From contig CAYYIS010000017.1 in assembly GCA_964470965.1 (NCBI GenBank), forward strand, positions 1 through 64,000: DNA of 64,000 nt, written 5' to 3'. The number at the start of each line of letters is the position of its first letter. The stretch's first letter is position 1. Source of the stretch: CAYYIS01 sp964470965 (GTDB taxonomy: Bacteria > JAAXHH01 > JABIQT01). Position numbers and translations under genes: made by a program. This document shows positions 36,061 through 45,007 of the stretch, one piece after another. The notes under the pieces are model-generated. The model was not told where the DNA came from. It saw only the letters and a list, made by a program, of their open reading frames with translations, and searched no databases.

Positions 36061-36951
36061 TTGACCTCCGAAATAAAGCACCATCCGATTACGACTTCAG
36101 GTTTCGGGAGAGAATTGATCGATTTAGATATCAACGGACTGGAAGAAATAGATCGTAAAGTGGTTCTCGATCAGTATCACGATTCCGGTGGATTGCTGCT
36201 GATACGCAACCAGAATCACCTTCCGCCGGCTGCTTTGTCGGATTTTGTATCGATATTTGGTCACGTTGAGCAGAACGAAAAATATAACCCGGACTTCCTG
36301 TTGTCCGGGCACCCGGAGATTCTTAAGATTGGTAATGTTAAAGACAAAGGGGCATATGCAGCCCTCTTCGTTCAGGCAGATCCTCCACCGTTGCTTTGGC
36401 ACACGGACGACTCTTTCCGGCATCCTCAGCCAATTGGATCCTGCCTTTACTGTGTAAACACCCCGCCCGTCGGTGGCGAAACCGGCTTCGCAGGGATGAC
36501 GGCAGCGTATGAGTCTTTGAGCCGGGAAATGCAAAGTAAGCTAGAAACATTAACAGCGGTGCATTCGTATAACCATCTCAATGAGATGCTTCGACATAAA
36601 AACCCACACCGTCCTCCTTTGAGCGAGGAGCTTAAGCGTGAAATGCCCCCCATAAAACGTCCGCTTGTCGCGCAGCATCCGGAGACGGGAGGCAAGGCAC
36701 TCTATATTCCACTGTGCCACATTGAAAAATTAGTCGGTGTGGATGAGAAGGAGGGCAGGGAATTACTGGGAGGTCTTTTGGAGCATGCCACGGGCCCAGA
36801 TTTCGCTTATATGCATAAATGGAAGCCTGGAGACGTTGTGGTATGGGACAATCGGGCTGCTTTGCATGCTCCCTCGCCATTTGACGATGAAAGACATGTC
36901 CGGTTGATGTATCGATTGACCTTCGGTGGGAAGCAATTGGTGGGGTTCTAA
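36061..36951 (+). CDS. TauD/TfdA-family Fe(II)/2-oxoglutarate dioxygenase
   Basis: 296 residues. Iron ligands H114-T-D116 (LLWHTDDSF) and H269 (WDNRAALHAPSPF), with R281/R285 for 2-oxoglutarate, match the TauD family. Its members oxidise taurine, alkyl sulfates, 2,4-D-type ethers and other small acids. The start is a TTG at 36061 behind GGGAG. It is 15 bp after the permease stop, so the transporter ligand or its product is a likely substrate; which one is not known. Confidence 0.9.
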   Translation: MTSEIKHHPITTSGFGRELIDLDINGLEEIDRKVVLDQYHDSGGLLLIRNQNHLPPAALSDFVSIFGHVEQNEKYNPDFLLSGHPEILKIGNVKDKGAYAALFVQADPPPLLWHTDDSFRHPQPIGSCLYCVNTPPVGGETGFAGMTAAYESLSREMQSKLETLTAVHSYNHLNEMLRHKNPHRPPLSEELKREMPPIKRPLVAQHPETGGKALYIPLCHIEKLVGVDEKEGRELLGGLLEHATGPDFAYMHKWKPGDVVVWDNRAALHAPSPFDDERHVRLMYRLTFGGKQLVGF

Positions 36952-37282
36952 TGGAGAGGGTGGTGCTCCGGTTGCCCATTCCTTCATTATTATTCTCAAT
37001 TCCGGATACGCGTTAGCCGGGGCCTGGCAGGTATAGTGGTCAGCCAAAACATAATCGGTCGTTTCTGCACGCCATGGTGTCTGTTGTTCTTACCTGAATG
37101 GGAAATTTCGCTCAAAGCTTTCGCAATCCTGCCCCCTGTGTCTGTTCCCTGCTCTTCAATGGTTATCCCTGGTTTTACGTGGCGCCTATCGGATGCTTAT
37201 GCCAGGCGTGAAAGGCATTGCGGGTGTTCTGCACCACATACACCGTCAGGATGTGTGTACGGTACAGAGTTTAATAAAAGAA
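36952..37282. other. convergent intergenic region
   Basis: About 330 bp between the plus-strand TauD gene and the minus-strand propeller-CehA gene. No hairpin with a T tract or gene was seen. Confidence 0.5.
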
Positions 37283-39796
37283 TTATTTTGCAAGTTCCTC
37301 GTAGACTGCCCGTGCATCTATGAACTGACCTATCACATGGTTGCGTTCATCTTGTGATCGCCAGCCGGGATGTACCTCTGCCATTTGAATTAACCGATTG
37401 ATCCATTGTACAAAATAGTGTGCCGAACCCCTATCCCGTATGGGCTGGTCTCCGACGTATACCCGAATGGCATTTGTCGTGGCCTGCGGATATCCGTCGT
37501 CTATGGGATGTGTGGGCTGGTCGGCTTCTACCTGCAACGTATACCACCCGCTTGAAGTAACATCCAGCCCCAGGGTAAACGCCGCTGCACGATTACCGCT
37601 GTCCAGTGGAATCCTTTCGACTATCTGGCCGTTTCTATAAATTACTGCCCGGTCCAGGGGCACAATGCTCTGCACCTTTCCTTTGAGCGTTATTTTACCG
37701 CCGTCCTCGGGTAAACGAACCACCTCACCGGGCAACTTACCGTCTATGGTGAACGTAGGCAATGGACCATTCGTAACGATCGTGTGGCCTTTCCGAAGTC
37801 CCGCCATCCAGTTGTCCCAACTCAATGGCCTGTCGCCCAGGTATACATAGGTACGTACCTGTCCCACGATCGCAGTCCGATAGAGATTGCTGATGGAGTC
37901 CTCTCCACCGGTGGGTATAATCTGAAAGTCGTTATTCAACATATGGTGCCATACGATGTAAGCTGCATGGTTGGCAGTGGACATTTCCAATGCTTCCACT
38001 GTCCCAAATGCCGCATCAACCGGAAATGCCTTGGCGCCTCCGAGGGAAGGGTTGTCACCGCTGTTAGGATCGTTTTCACCGGAAAACGGATGAACATATC
38101 CACGAAAGGCGCCCTGTTTTCCGGCAAGACGGAATACCTCCGTATTCGTCGGATGCAGGCTGTGGATGGCCGTACCCTCATATCCCGAAGCAAAGGGCGA
38201 CAGCAGATGTTCTTTCAGATCGAGTAAGAAAACATGTCCGTGGAAAGCGGGCCGGTATTCTTCACCTACATGAAGAACCCGTTCGGAGGTTGACACCGGA
38301 TCTACGCCACCCGTAAAAAATTGATAATCGAGAATACGGTTGTCTTTGTTAGCCACCAGCTCATTCACCACGGCCTGATCCTCTGCTTCGGACATGAACA
38401 TCAGATTTTCAAGCGTGTTATGAAGGTCGCCTGCATAATTCATATGCACATGGGAGCTGCCGCTGTACCAACCCTGCTCCGGCATATCGGTCATACGCCT
38501 CAGGGACAGGGACAATGAGGTGGTTTTTTCCTCCAGAATTTCAACCTTCGCCGAATCAGGCCAGTATTCAAACCCTTTAACAGCCTCTATAGACACCTGT
38601 CCCACAGGCACTTCCATCGTGAATTCACCGTTGGAATGAAAAAAATGTTCATTCAGGCGCCCCACCCGGTGGTAGTGCCCATCAGGCGCATAGGACTTAT
38701 GGTCGGAAGCTACCGCGTACACTCGCGCGGGTGTGGCCTTTCCGGTTGCGTCGTCGATGATAGTGACTGCGATCCTGCCATGCGGGGTCCGCCAGTTTTT
38801 TTCTGTGATGACTACATCGGTGATCTGCCCTCCCACCGTATCGAACAGTTTAATCTGGGGAACGCCGCGTTCGTTGGAAAGAAAAGCGATCCTGCTTCCA
38901 TCCGGTGACCACCGCGGATGAAAATGATCCCATTCTCCGAACGTGATTTTGTACGGGTGTCCGCCCTCTGTTGGCAGCATGTAGAGTTGATTATATTGGC
39001 CGCCGGCATGTGAACTGTACACGAAACGTGACCCATCCGGTGACCAGTCAGGACGTGTTCGATACAGTGTCTGTTCGTTATGTATCATTCGGGCTCTGGT
39101 GATACCGTTCTGTTCCGCGGGCATCCGCCATACAGCACCAGATCCCAACGGGATACCCCGGTTGCTGAGGAACATGATCTCTTGGCCATCGGGTGACCAG
39201 GCCGGCTGGATATACAGGTCGTGATCCGAAAAATAAAGACGGCGTTTTCCAAAGTTGTTATCCTGAGTCAATGGTACGGCATCGCCTATTGCGCGGCCGT
39301 CTTTCACCGATTGGATATAGATGTTGTAGTATCCCGTGGGTTCGGTTGAAACATATGCCAGGCGGGAACCGTCAGGTGACCATGCAGGATCGAGAAACAG
39401 GTGCTCCCCGGCTTTCAAAGGTGCCGATAATCCGGTTTCCACATTTAGAATCATCAGGTCGATCGTCTGTCCATCTGTTTCTGCGGTGTAGGCGATCCAT
39501 TTCCCATCGGGTGACCAGGCAGGTGAGGAATCGTAAGTTGAATTTTCGGTCAGTGCCTCGGCAATACCGGTGCCTACCTTTGAGCGCCATATGGATCCAT
39601 GCATCGCAAACGCCAGCCACGCCCCGTCCGGTGACCATGCCGGCCAGCGGGGACTTTCCGGTGAGGGCGGAGGCAGATAATAGTTGTGCATGTAGTTTCC
39701 TCCTGTCCGGGCCGCAGGAAACGACTGTGCGGATGTAGATCCGGGTAGGAGAAAAAAGACCAGCGTGGCGATAACAAGGAAGCGGTATGAAAGCAT
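37283..39796 (-). CDS. exported TolB-like beta-propeller fused to CehA/McbA-type metallohydrolase
   Basis: 837 residues. A signal peptide (about 1-23) is followed by six WSPDG blades (near 54, 94, 139, 200, 251 and 296) forming a TolB-like propeller. A carboxypeptidase-regulatory-like beta domain (about 340-435) follows. The PHP-like CehA/McbA domain (about 440-700) has metal-binding H449 and H451 in SSHVHMNYAGD, AFRGYVHPF and IPTGGEDS. An Ig-like C-terminal region (about 700-800) ends the chain. CehA/McbA enzymes hydrolyse carbaryl and other esters or phosphoesters. It follows PhyH 4 by 27 bp in one operon with a good GGAG site. The substrate is unknown. Confidence 0.88.
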   Translation of the reverse strand: MLSYRFLVIATLVFFLLPGSTSAQSFPAARTGGNYMHNYYLPPPSPESPRWPAWSPDGAWLAFAMHGSIWRSKVGTGIAEALTENSTYDSSPAWSPDGKWIAYTAETDGQTIDLMILNVETGLSAPLKAGEHLFLDPAWSPDGSRLAYVSTEPTGYYNIYIQSVKDGRAIGDAVPLTQDNNFGKRRLYFSDHDLYIQPAWSPDGQEIMFLSNRGIPLGSGAVWRMPAEQNGITRARMIHNEQTLYRTRPDWSPDGSRFVYSSHAGGQYNQLYMLPTEGGHPYKITFGEWDHFHPRWSPDGSRIAFLSNERGVPQIKLFDTVGGQITDVVITEKNWRTPHGRIAVTIIDDATGKATPARVYAVASDHKSYAPDGHYHRVGRLNEHFFHSNGEFTMEVPVGQVSIEAVKGFEYWPDSAKVEILEEKTTSLSLSLRRMTDMPEQGWYSGSSHVHMNYAGDLHNTLENLMFMSEAEDQAVVNELVANKDNRILDYQFFTGGVDPVSTSERVLHVGEEYRPAFHGHVFLLDLKEHLLSPFASGYEGTAIHSLHPTNTEVFRLAGKQGAFRGYVHPFSGENDPNSGDNPSLGGAKAFPVDAAFGTVEALEMSTANHAAYIVWHHMLNNDFQIIPTGGEDSISNLYRTAIVGQVRTYVYLGDRPLSWDNWMAGLRKGHTIVTNGPLPTFTIDGKLPGEVVRLPEDGGKITLKGKVQSIVPLDRAVIYRNGQIVERIPLDSGNRAAAFTLGLDVTSSGWYTLQVEADQPTHPIDDGYPQATTNAIRVYVGDQPIRDRGSAHYFVQWINRLIQMAEVHPGWRSQDERNHVIGQFIDARAVYEELAK

Positions 39797-39823
39797 ATTG
39801 GCACTCCGCGGTGAGTTGCTGCA

Positions 39824-40576
39824 TTAATCAATTTCTATCGATATTTCCTGGTTCAACCGTTCATTTTCTGATAGTGCCTCCGATGTGGTGTAGTGAAGAA
39901 TCACCGCACGGCGCCAGGTATCGGTCAGGTTGACCTGGCTTTTGTGGAGCGTACATCCGTGGTGAAATATGACCGAACCCGCAGGAACCGGACAATAGAC
40001 CGGATCGGCCAACCGGATGCCGTCTACAACTGGCTCATGGTGGACGGGGCGGTTTGGATCGGATGTGATATCGAAGATGCCGTGTTTATGTGATCCCGGC
40101 ACATAACACATACACCCGTTTTCTTCGGTCGCATTGTCCAGGGCGCACCAGGCTGTCACAAGCGCATCCACGGGGCGCACCTTGAAATAACTCTGATCCT
40201 GGTGGAGAGGTTTTTCCTGGCCTCCAGGCGGCTTCAGCAACATCTGGTCACGGAAAAGTTTTACACGACCACCCAGCAGTCCTCGGACGATTTCAAGTAT
40301 CTTGGGATGCTGGGCAAACGCCCGGAATACGGGATCGAAACGGACCATGAACGCGGTTCCCCGTACCGTACGGTTTTTGGCATTTATTCCTGCTTTATCC
40401 TTAAAAGTATCTCCCTCCCGGCCTACCGATACACCCGGGGGGGCTTTCGAGGGATCGGCGACCACTTCATCGGTCCGCTGGCTGACCGCTTCCATTTCGC
40501 CACTTGTCATGAGGTTCTCTACCACGAGGTAGCCGTTATCCGTAAAGAATTCCTTCATGTCGCGATGGATTGGCAT
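39824..40576 (-). CDS. phytanoyl-CoA dioxygenase (PhyH) family protein 4
   Basis: 250 residues. Triad H125-Q-D127 (PLHQDQSYF) and H211 (TLHKSQVN), with R222/R223 in WRRAV. The classical PhyH landmarks RDQMLLKPPGG and NGCMCYVPGSHKHG make it the most typical member here. An AAGGTGA site precedes the ATG. First gene of an operon with the exported propeller-metallohydrolase, read from a promoter candidate about 220 nt upstream, which would leave a long 5' leader. Confidence 0.92.
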   Translation of the reverse strand: MPIHRDMKEFFTDNGYLVVENLMTSGEMEAVSQRTDEVVADPSKAPPGVSVGREGDTFKDKAGINAKNRTVRGTAFMVRFDPVFRAFAQHPKILEIVRGLLGGRVKLFRDQMLLKPPGGQEKPLHQDQSYFKVRPVDALVTAWCALDNATEENGCMCYVPGSHKHGIFDITSDPNRPVHHEPVVDGIRLADPVYCPVPAGSVIFHHGCTLHKSQVNLTDTWRRAVILHYTTSEALSENERLNQEISIEID

Positions 40577-40959
40577 ATCTTAAAGTCACCTTGTGGAATG
40601 TGGGGTAAAATCAGACAGGGCGAATCCGCAAAGTGAAGTTGCGAAGCCCTGTGATTGATACTGGTCTGATTGCCTGGATACGGCAGATTAAACGGGAACT
40701 CCGTTCCGCGAACATCTGGAACGCCCTGTCTTGTTCTGGTCGGATCGTTTAAGTGTGCCAAGCGGGATCAACCATCGGACGGCCAGCGGCAGGAGCTTCA
40801 ATTAAGATATTATTGGCATGGTGACATGTCAACGAAAACGACTGGCCGTTTATATTTAAGGAACTACGAAACAAATACTGCTTGTACTGATCGGCAGACC
40901 TCCTATCTTCTCTAATCCGATTGAGGCCGTTTCACAATTTATCAGCACGCCGATTTTCT
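40577..40959. other. divergent intergenic region between PhyH 4 and the MFS gene
   Basis: About 380 bp. It holds the minus-strand promoter at 40804-40832 and leaves a leader of roughly 220 nt before PhyH 4. No gene or clear riboswitch fold was recognised in the leader. Confidence 0.5.
40804..40832 (-). promoter_or_regulatory. promoter with palindrome over the -35, for PhyH 4 operon
   Basis: On the minus strand TTGACA (40832-40827), 17-bp spacer, TATCTT (40809-40804, 4 of 6). A perfect 10-bp palindrome TGACATGTCA (40822-40831) covers the -35, a plausible repressor site. Confidence 0.5.
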
Positions 40960-42165
40960 ATGTTGACCTTCCAAAATTCCCTGAAAGAGCTGTTTAGCAG
41001 CCGTTTTAAAATCCTCTGGATTTCCTCTTTTCTTATTGGTGTTCTGGATGCTCCGATGCAGGCGCTGCTCGCCGTGTATGTGGAAGCCGAAATTGAAGGA
41101 ACGCCTTTGCTGTCAGCCGGACTGCGGTCTACTTTCTTACTTCTGGGTGGGCTCTTCGCAATTCCAGCAGGCACCTTATGTGATAAGATCGGTACCAAGA
41201 CTACCTTTATTCTGGGTTCTACCGGAACCCTAGTCGCCGGTTTCGTGTTTCTCGTTCACAGGCCCGACCTGCTGTTTCTTCTGTGCCTGTATATCGGTGT
41301 CGCGACGGGTTTCAGCACCACGGCGGGACAGACCTACCTGATTCATGCCGCACCGAGATCGAGTCTGGGCCTTGGTTCCGCGGCATTTTTTATGGGGATG
41401 ACACTCGGTTCCGCGACTGGAAGTCGTCTTGCAGGAATGGTGGTGGATACGTGGGGATTCGAGACGATGGGAGGTGCGATGGTGATTCTAACTTCCTTAG
41501 TGCTCTTGGGTACGGCCTTGTTGATGCCGGAAATCAGGGAAGATGTGAATCCATCTAAAGAGAAAGGATCTGCCTGGGGAGAGTATCTCGTGCTGCTCAA
41601 AAGGCGGGACGTGCGTCTTCTTGTTTCCGTCCGGTTTTTGCCTACCTGTTACTGGGGGGCGGCAACGTTACTGATCCCTCTTCTGATTTTCCGGGCGACC
41701 GGACAGGTTTCTGCGGCAGCGAATTACCTGGCTGTAAGTCTCGTTATCGCTACCGGGTGCCAACTTCTGGTAGGGCGCCTCGCAGATACATTCGGTCCGA
41801 GGGTCCCGACCCTTACAGCCAGCACCTGTGTCGCGCTGAGTGCAATCGGTACGGGCTTGTGCGCCGAGTCCGTGACCGGGCTTTACTTTTTTGGCATTAC
41901 GGGAACGGCCGCGGCCTGGTCCGTCTCTACCATGATGCCCCGGATAATCGATTTAATTACAAGCCCGGGTGAAAGAGGGCGGGTGGTGGGAATGGCCCAT
42001 CTTGGATGGAGTCTCGCTATGTTGACGGGCTCGCTATGGGGTGGGCGGGCGGTTGAATGGCACCCAGGCCTGCCGTTTTATGCAGTCTCGATCGGATGCG
42101 TCCTGACAGTGATATTCCTGTATGTGCTATTCAAACGTATAGCCGGCAGGGAACTCGCAGTTTGA
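40960..42165 (+). CDS. major facilitator superfamily transporter
   Basis: 401 residues from ATG 40960 (a TTG at 40921 would add 13 residues; neither has a clear ribosome site). About twelve hydrophobic segments. The GTLCDKIGTKTTF loop between helices 2 and 3 is the MFS signature, with LVGRLADTFGPRVPTL as its counterpart in the second half. Ligand not recognised; drug or metabolite export is the usual role of such short members. It ends one base before the convergent PhyH 5 stop, within a shared hairpin. Confidence 0.9.
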   Translation: MLTFQNSLKELFSSRFKILWISSFLIGVLDAPMQALLAVYVEAEIEGTPLLSAGLRSTFLLLGGLFAIPAGTLCDKIGTKTTFILGSTGTLVAGFVFLVHRPDLLFLLCLYIGVATGFSTTAGQTYLIHAAPRSSLGLGSAAFFMGMTLGSATGSRLAGMVVDTWGFETMGGAMVILTSLVLLGTALLMPEIREDVNPSKEKGSAWGEYLVLLKRRDVRLLVSVRFLPTCYWGAATLLIPLLIFRATGQVSAAANYLAVSLVIATGCQLLVGRLADTFGPRVPTLTASTCVALSAIGTGLCAESVTGLYFFGITGTAAAWSVSTMMPRIIDLITSPGERGRVVGMAHLGWSLAMLTGSLWGGRAVEWHPGLPFYAVSIGCVLTVIFLYVLFKRIAGRELAV

Positions 42166-42179
42166 TCATCCTGCGAGTT
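42152..42179. terminator. hairpin shared by two convergent stop codons
   Basis: AACTCGCAG (42152-42160) and CTGCGAGTT (42171-42179) form a perfect 9-bp stem around a 10-base loop that contains both stop codons (42163-42165 plus, 42168-42166 minus). The U tract is short (three T to the right, none to speak of to the left), so it may act as a weak bidirectional terminator or an mRNA 3'-end stabiliser. Confidence 0.6.
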
Positions 42180-42978
42180 TGAGTGCCGCATCGACCTCCC
42201 GGTCCCAGGTTCCGGTGACGAGAGTTCCATACTCCTGAACACCACCTGATGCGCGGGGACCGGTCAGGTACGGACGATAATCTCTACCTTCAGCGACTAA
42301 GTCTTTTTCTGCATAGTCCGCATGCAGAAAATGAAAGGCCACACCGGCCCGCTCTTTTTGAGTTCTGTTGGGACCTGTACAATGGGCCGTGCCATAGCAG
42401 AAGAATATAACGCTGCCGGCAGGAAGTTCAATGGCTACCGCATTTTCTTCGGGCGGATTGCACCTTATGTGGTGGTCACTGTAGGGATCCCGTCCGTGTT
42501 CGTATAATTCGTGATAGCTCCCCGGAACCACACGCAAGGTGCCGTTTGCTATCGTAGCGTCATGGACGGCGATCCACATGGCCGTTCCTTTCATCGGGTC
42601 CGAAATCTTGAAATAGGCATTGTCCTGATGCCAGCTGGTACCCATACCGTCCCCACCCGGTTTCAGGAACACCTGGTCGAGGTGCAGAATGTGCGGGTCA
42701 CCGATCAGTTCGGAGACGGCTGACACAACCTTGGGATGAAACGGCAGCGCCCGAAAAAACGTACTGTGGCTGTACATGGGGCACAACTGCAGATTTCGCA
42801 GCTTCGAGGCAGGTGTTTTGCCATCACCGTCGGTCGCAACGTTCCTGAGTTTACCTATTTCTTTAAGCCTGGATACCTCTGCCTGTATGGCAGCGGTTTC
42901 ACGATCATTGAAGAGACCGATCTTTTCCACAAACCCCGTTTCTGAATAGGACGCCACTTCATTATCTGAAAAAATCAT
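42166..42978 (-). CDS. phytanoyl-CoA dioxygenase (PhyH) family protein 5
   Basis: 270 residues. Triad H117-Q-D119 (TSWHQDNAYFKI) and H199 (YGTAHCTGPN), with R205/R210 following. DQVFLKPGGDGMGTSWHQD and NGTLRVVPGSYHE are typical. The ATG at 42978 is 6 bp after the ClpP-fold lipoprotein stop, with AGGAG upstream, making it the last gene of a five-gene operon with a diiron protein, a cupin and a radical SAM enzyme. Substrate unknown; the neighbours suggest a multi-step oxidative pathway. Confidence 0.92.
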   Translation of the reverse strand: MIFSDNEVASYSETGFVEKIGLFNDRETAAIQAEVSRLKEIGKLRNVATDGDGKTPASKLRNLQLCPMYSHSTFFRALPFHPKVVSAVSELIGDPHILHLDQVFLKPGGDGMGTSWHQDNAYFKISDPMKGTAMWIAVHDATIANGTLRVVPGSYHELYEHGRDPYSDHHIRCNPPEENAVAIELPAGSVIFFCYGTAHCTGPNRTQKERAGVAFHFLHADYAEKDLVAEGRDYRPYLTGPRASGGVQEYGTLVTGTWDREVDAALKLAG

Positions 42979-42984
42979 TTGATT

Positions 42985-43665
42985 TCAATCTCCTGCGGTC
43001 TTCGTAATTTGATGGTTTTCCTGATTGACTTTCGATGATGAGATGAACTCCACATTATATGTCTGGAGTTCTTCATCGTTCATGAAATATATGGCAGAGG
43101 TTGGACCTACGTTTATGGAAAACCAGTAAAATTCCTCCGGTATTCCCATCTCCCGGTAATAGGCTTTGAATGGTAGATGTAACGGATCATCCCGAGATAA
43201 ATCAGAACCGTGAATCGTTTTTCCGTCGAGGCCTTCCGTAGTCCAGGAGTGAACGCCGACAAGCCCACCCGCTTCAACGACCCGGTCTACCCCGGCCAGG
43301 AAGAAATCTGTTCCCCCGGATGCGATGGCCCCGTCCGAGGGGACCAGGGTATTTAGGCCGTTCGACCGCACCAGCCTGCCGGCATTCATCGATACCGCAC
43401 TATTGACGGTTCCGGGCACGGCTTTTAAGATAATTGTGTCTACCTGGGGATTGGCTGCGATCATATCAGCCACTAAACTCGGGGTTGTCTCATCGAGGGT
43501 GCCTACCATAACCGCTCTGTTGCCATGTATCTGAAAAGACACAGGATTACCCGATCCATCCGGAAAGATTGATAACACCGTGTTAGCTGAATTCCCATTT
43601 CCACATCCGAGCAATTGGAAAGAGAGTATTGAGATCTTGCATAGAATCGAACAACTGACTTTCAT
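42985..43665 (-). CDS. predicted ClpP/crotonase-fold periplasmic lipoprotein
   Basis: 226 residues with a signal peptide ending in LLGC (Cys21). The body resembles the periplasmic ClpP-like proteins grouped as COG3904: DTIILKAVPGTVNSAVSMNAGRLVR, then SDGAIAS116GGTDFFLAG with a nucleophile-like Ser, and GGLVGVH139SW with a candidate His. Members are presumed serine hydrolases or proteases in the envelope, but activity is not established for the family as far as I know. It lies between the radical SAM gene (16 bp gap) and PhyH 5 (6 bp gap). Confidence 0.75.
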   Translation of the reverse strand: MKVSCSILCKISILSFQLLGCGNGNSANTVLSIFPDGSGNPVSFQIHGNRAVMVGTLDETTPSLVADMIAANPQVDTIILKAVPGTVNSAVSMNAGRLVRSNGLNTLVPSDGAIASGGTDFFLAGVDRVVEAGGLVGVHSWTTEGLDGKTIHGSDLSRDDPLHLPFKAYYREMGIPEEFYWFSINVGPTSAIYFMNDEELQTYNVEFISSSKVNQENHQITKTAGD

Positions 43666-43681
43666 GAGACGTCTTCCAAGG

Positions 43682-44584
43682 TTAATTGATTACGCCGTAG
43701 TACACTTCGACCGGTGCAGGGATATGCTCCCTCACATAATTTCCCAATAAATCCATCGAGTCATCCGAAAGGGGGGTCACTATCGCCTCAGCCGGATTAC
43801 GTGCGACGGTGTATAATTGGATCAGCTTCAATTTTCCGCCCTGTTGAAGCACGTCGCTCAGTACATGGCAGTAAGCATCGATTTCCGTAATCGGGGGTGG
43901 CCGGCCGTCTACCTTCATGAACAGGCTTTGAATTACGATGGGACGTAATTTTGCGGCACTTTGTATATTCGCCACAATTTGTGCGAACGCCACCTTGGTG
44001 CGTTCGATCTTGTGGTAATAGGCGGGCGTGCCTGCATCAAGTTTTGCCCATATTTCGCCATTATTTTCGTCCAGGAACGTGAGCGCCTCACGGACGGCAG
44101 GGCGATGAAACAGTGTGCCATTAGTTATAACCACGAGTTTGACGTCCCGAAGGCCGAAGCTATCGCGGGTTTCGGCGGAGACCCTGACAACATCACGGAA
44201 TCCGGGATAGGAGGTGGGTTCACCATCTCCGGAAAATGCGATGTCGTTCACGCGCTTAAGTTCCGAGGGTACGCTTGTGAATGGGGGGCGCTGAAAGAGT
44301 GTGTCATCGCGAACCCATGTTAGTAACTGTTGTAATTCCGAGGTTAAAACATCAAGGTCAACGTCACGGTACAAGGGGGCAATGGAGCGGTCTACCTGAC
44401 AATATATGCAATCGAAATTGCAGATCTTGTCGGGATTCAGGTTGACACCGATAGATATGCCCTTCGATCTGCGGGACAACACGGGATACACGTACCTGTT
44501 GTCCTCCCATAATCTGGGATGACTGGACACCGCGGCCCGGACTGCCTGGTCCTCAACGAAGTTTTTATCCTGGATATGGGCCAC
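43682..44584 (-). CDS. radical SAM protein
   Basis: 300 residues from GTG 44584, chosen because GAGGAAGGAT lies just upstream inside the end of the cupin gene; a GTG at 44617 would run further into that gene. The 4Fe-4S/SAM motif is C55-x3-C59-x2-C62 (ICNFDCIYCQVD), followed by the GEPTSYP (GDGEPT) SAM-binding motif, a KLVVITNGT strand and a C-terminal LIQLYTVARNPAEAIV segment. The last resembles radical SAM proteins of the group near wyosine/lysine-type and unassigned enzymes. No extra SPASM cluster was seen. Starts 2 bp after the cupin stop. Confidence 0.88.
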   Translation of the reverse strand: MAHIQDKNFVEDQAVRAAVSSHPRLWEDNRYVYPVLSRRSKGISIGVNLNPDKICNFDCIYCQVDRSIAPLYRDVDLDVLTSELQQLLTWVRDDTLFQRPPFTSVPSELKRVNDIAFSGDGEPTSYPGFRDVVRVSAETRDSFGLRDVKLVVITNGTLFHRPAVREALTFLDENNGEIWAKLDAGTPAYYHKIERTKVAFAQIVANIQSAAKLRPIVIQSLFMKVDGRPPPITEIDAYCHVLSDVLQQGGKLKLIQLYTVARNPAEAIVTPLSDDSMDLLGNYVREHIPAPVEVYYGVIN

Positions 44585-44586
44585 GG

Positions 44587-44967
44587 TTATCCTTCCTCTT
44601 TGGGCGGTACCACACACAGAAACCCAAGGGATCCCTCGCCGATACTCTCAAATTGATGCTGCTCGTTCGGCTCAATATAGACCACATCTCCGGGACCTAC
44701 CTCATGTACCTCCCAACCCATGAGTACCCTTGCTCTGCCTTTCAGGATGTATACCCCGTGATCATGATCGTGGCGATCAAAGGACGACTGCCCCCCCGGT
44801 TCGATCTCAAAGTAACGCATTGCGAAGTTGTGAGCCCCATCATCCGGTCCAATAACCACCCGCACCGATCCTCCTACGGCGCCCCCGGCCGTGTACGGCT
44901 CCATCTCCACATTTTCCCACTCGTGCGCGCTTTGGCCGTCTCCCTTGTATCTGTGTACCACGCCCAT
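44587..44967 (-). CDS. small cupin-domain protein
   Basis: 126 residues from ATG 44967 (AAGGATCCAAAG ahead). In-frame ATG 45036 and TTG 45072 would overlap the upstream diiron gene by 29 and 65 bases, so the start is not certain. A single cupin: RYFEIEPGGQSSFDRHDHDHGVYIL gives metal ligands in HDHDH, and GDVVYIEPNEQHQFE the last His. Such proteins are dioxygenases, isomerases or metal-binding sensors. It sits between a diiron ferritin-like protein and a radical SAM enzyme, so a metal-binding or oxygenase role in the same pathway is reasonable. Confidence 0.85.
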   Translation of the reverse strand: MGVVHRYKGDGQSAHEWENVEMEPYTAGGAVGGSVRVVIGPDDGAHNFAMRYFEIEPGGQSSFDRHDHDHGVYILKGRARVLMGWEVHEVGPGDVVYIEPNEQHQFESIGEGSLGFLCVVPPKEEG

Positions 44968-45007
44968 CTTTGGATCCTTTCGTACGTCCGTAGGCCCGGT
45001 GAGGCCG

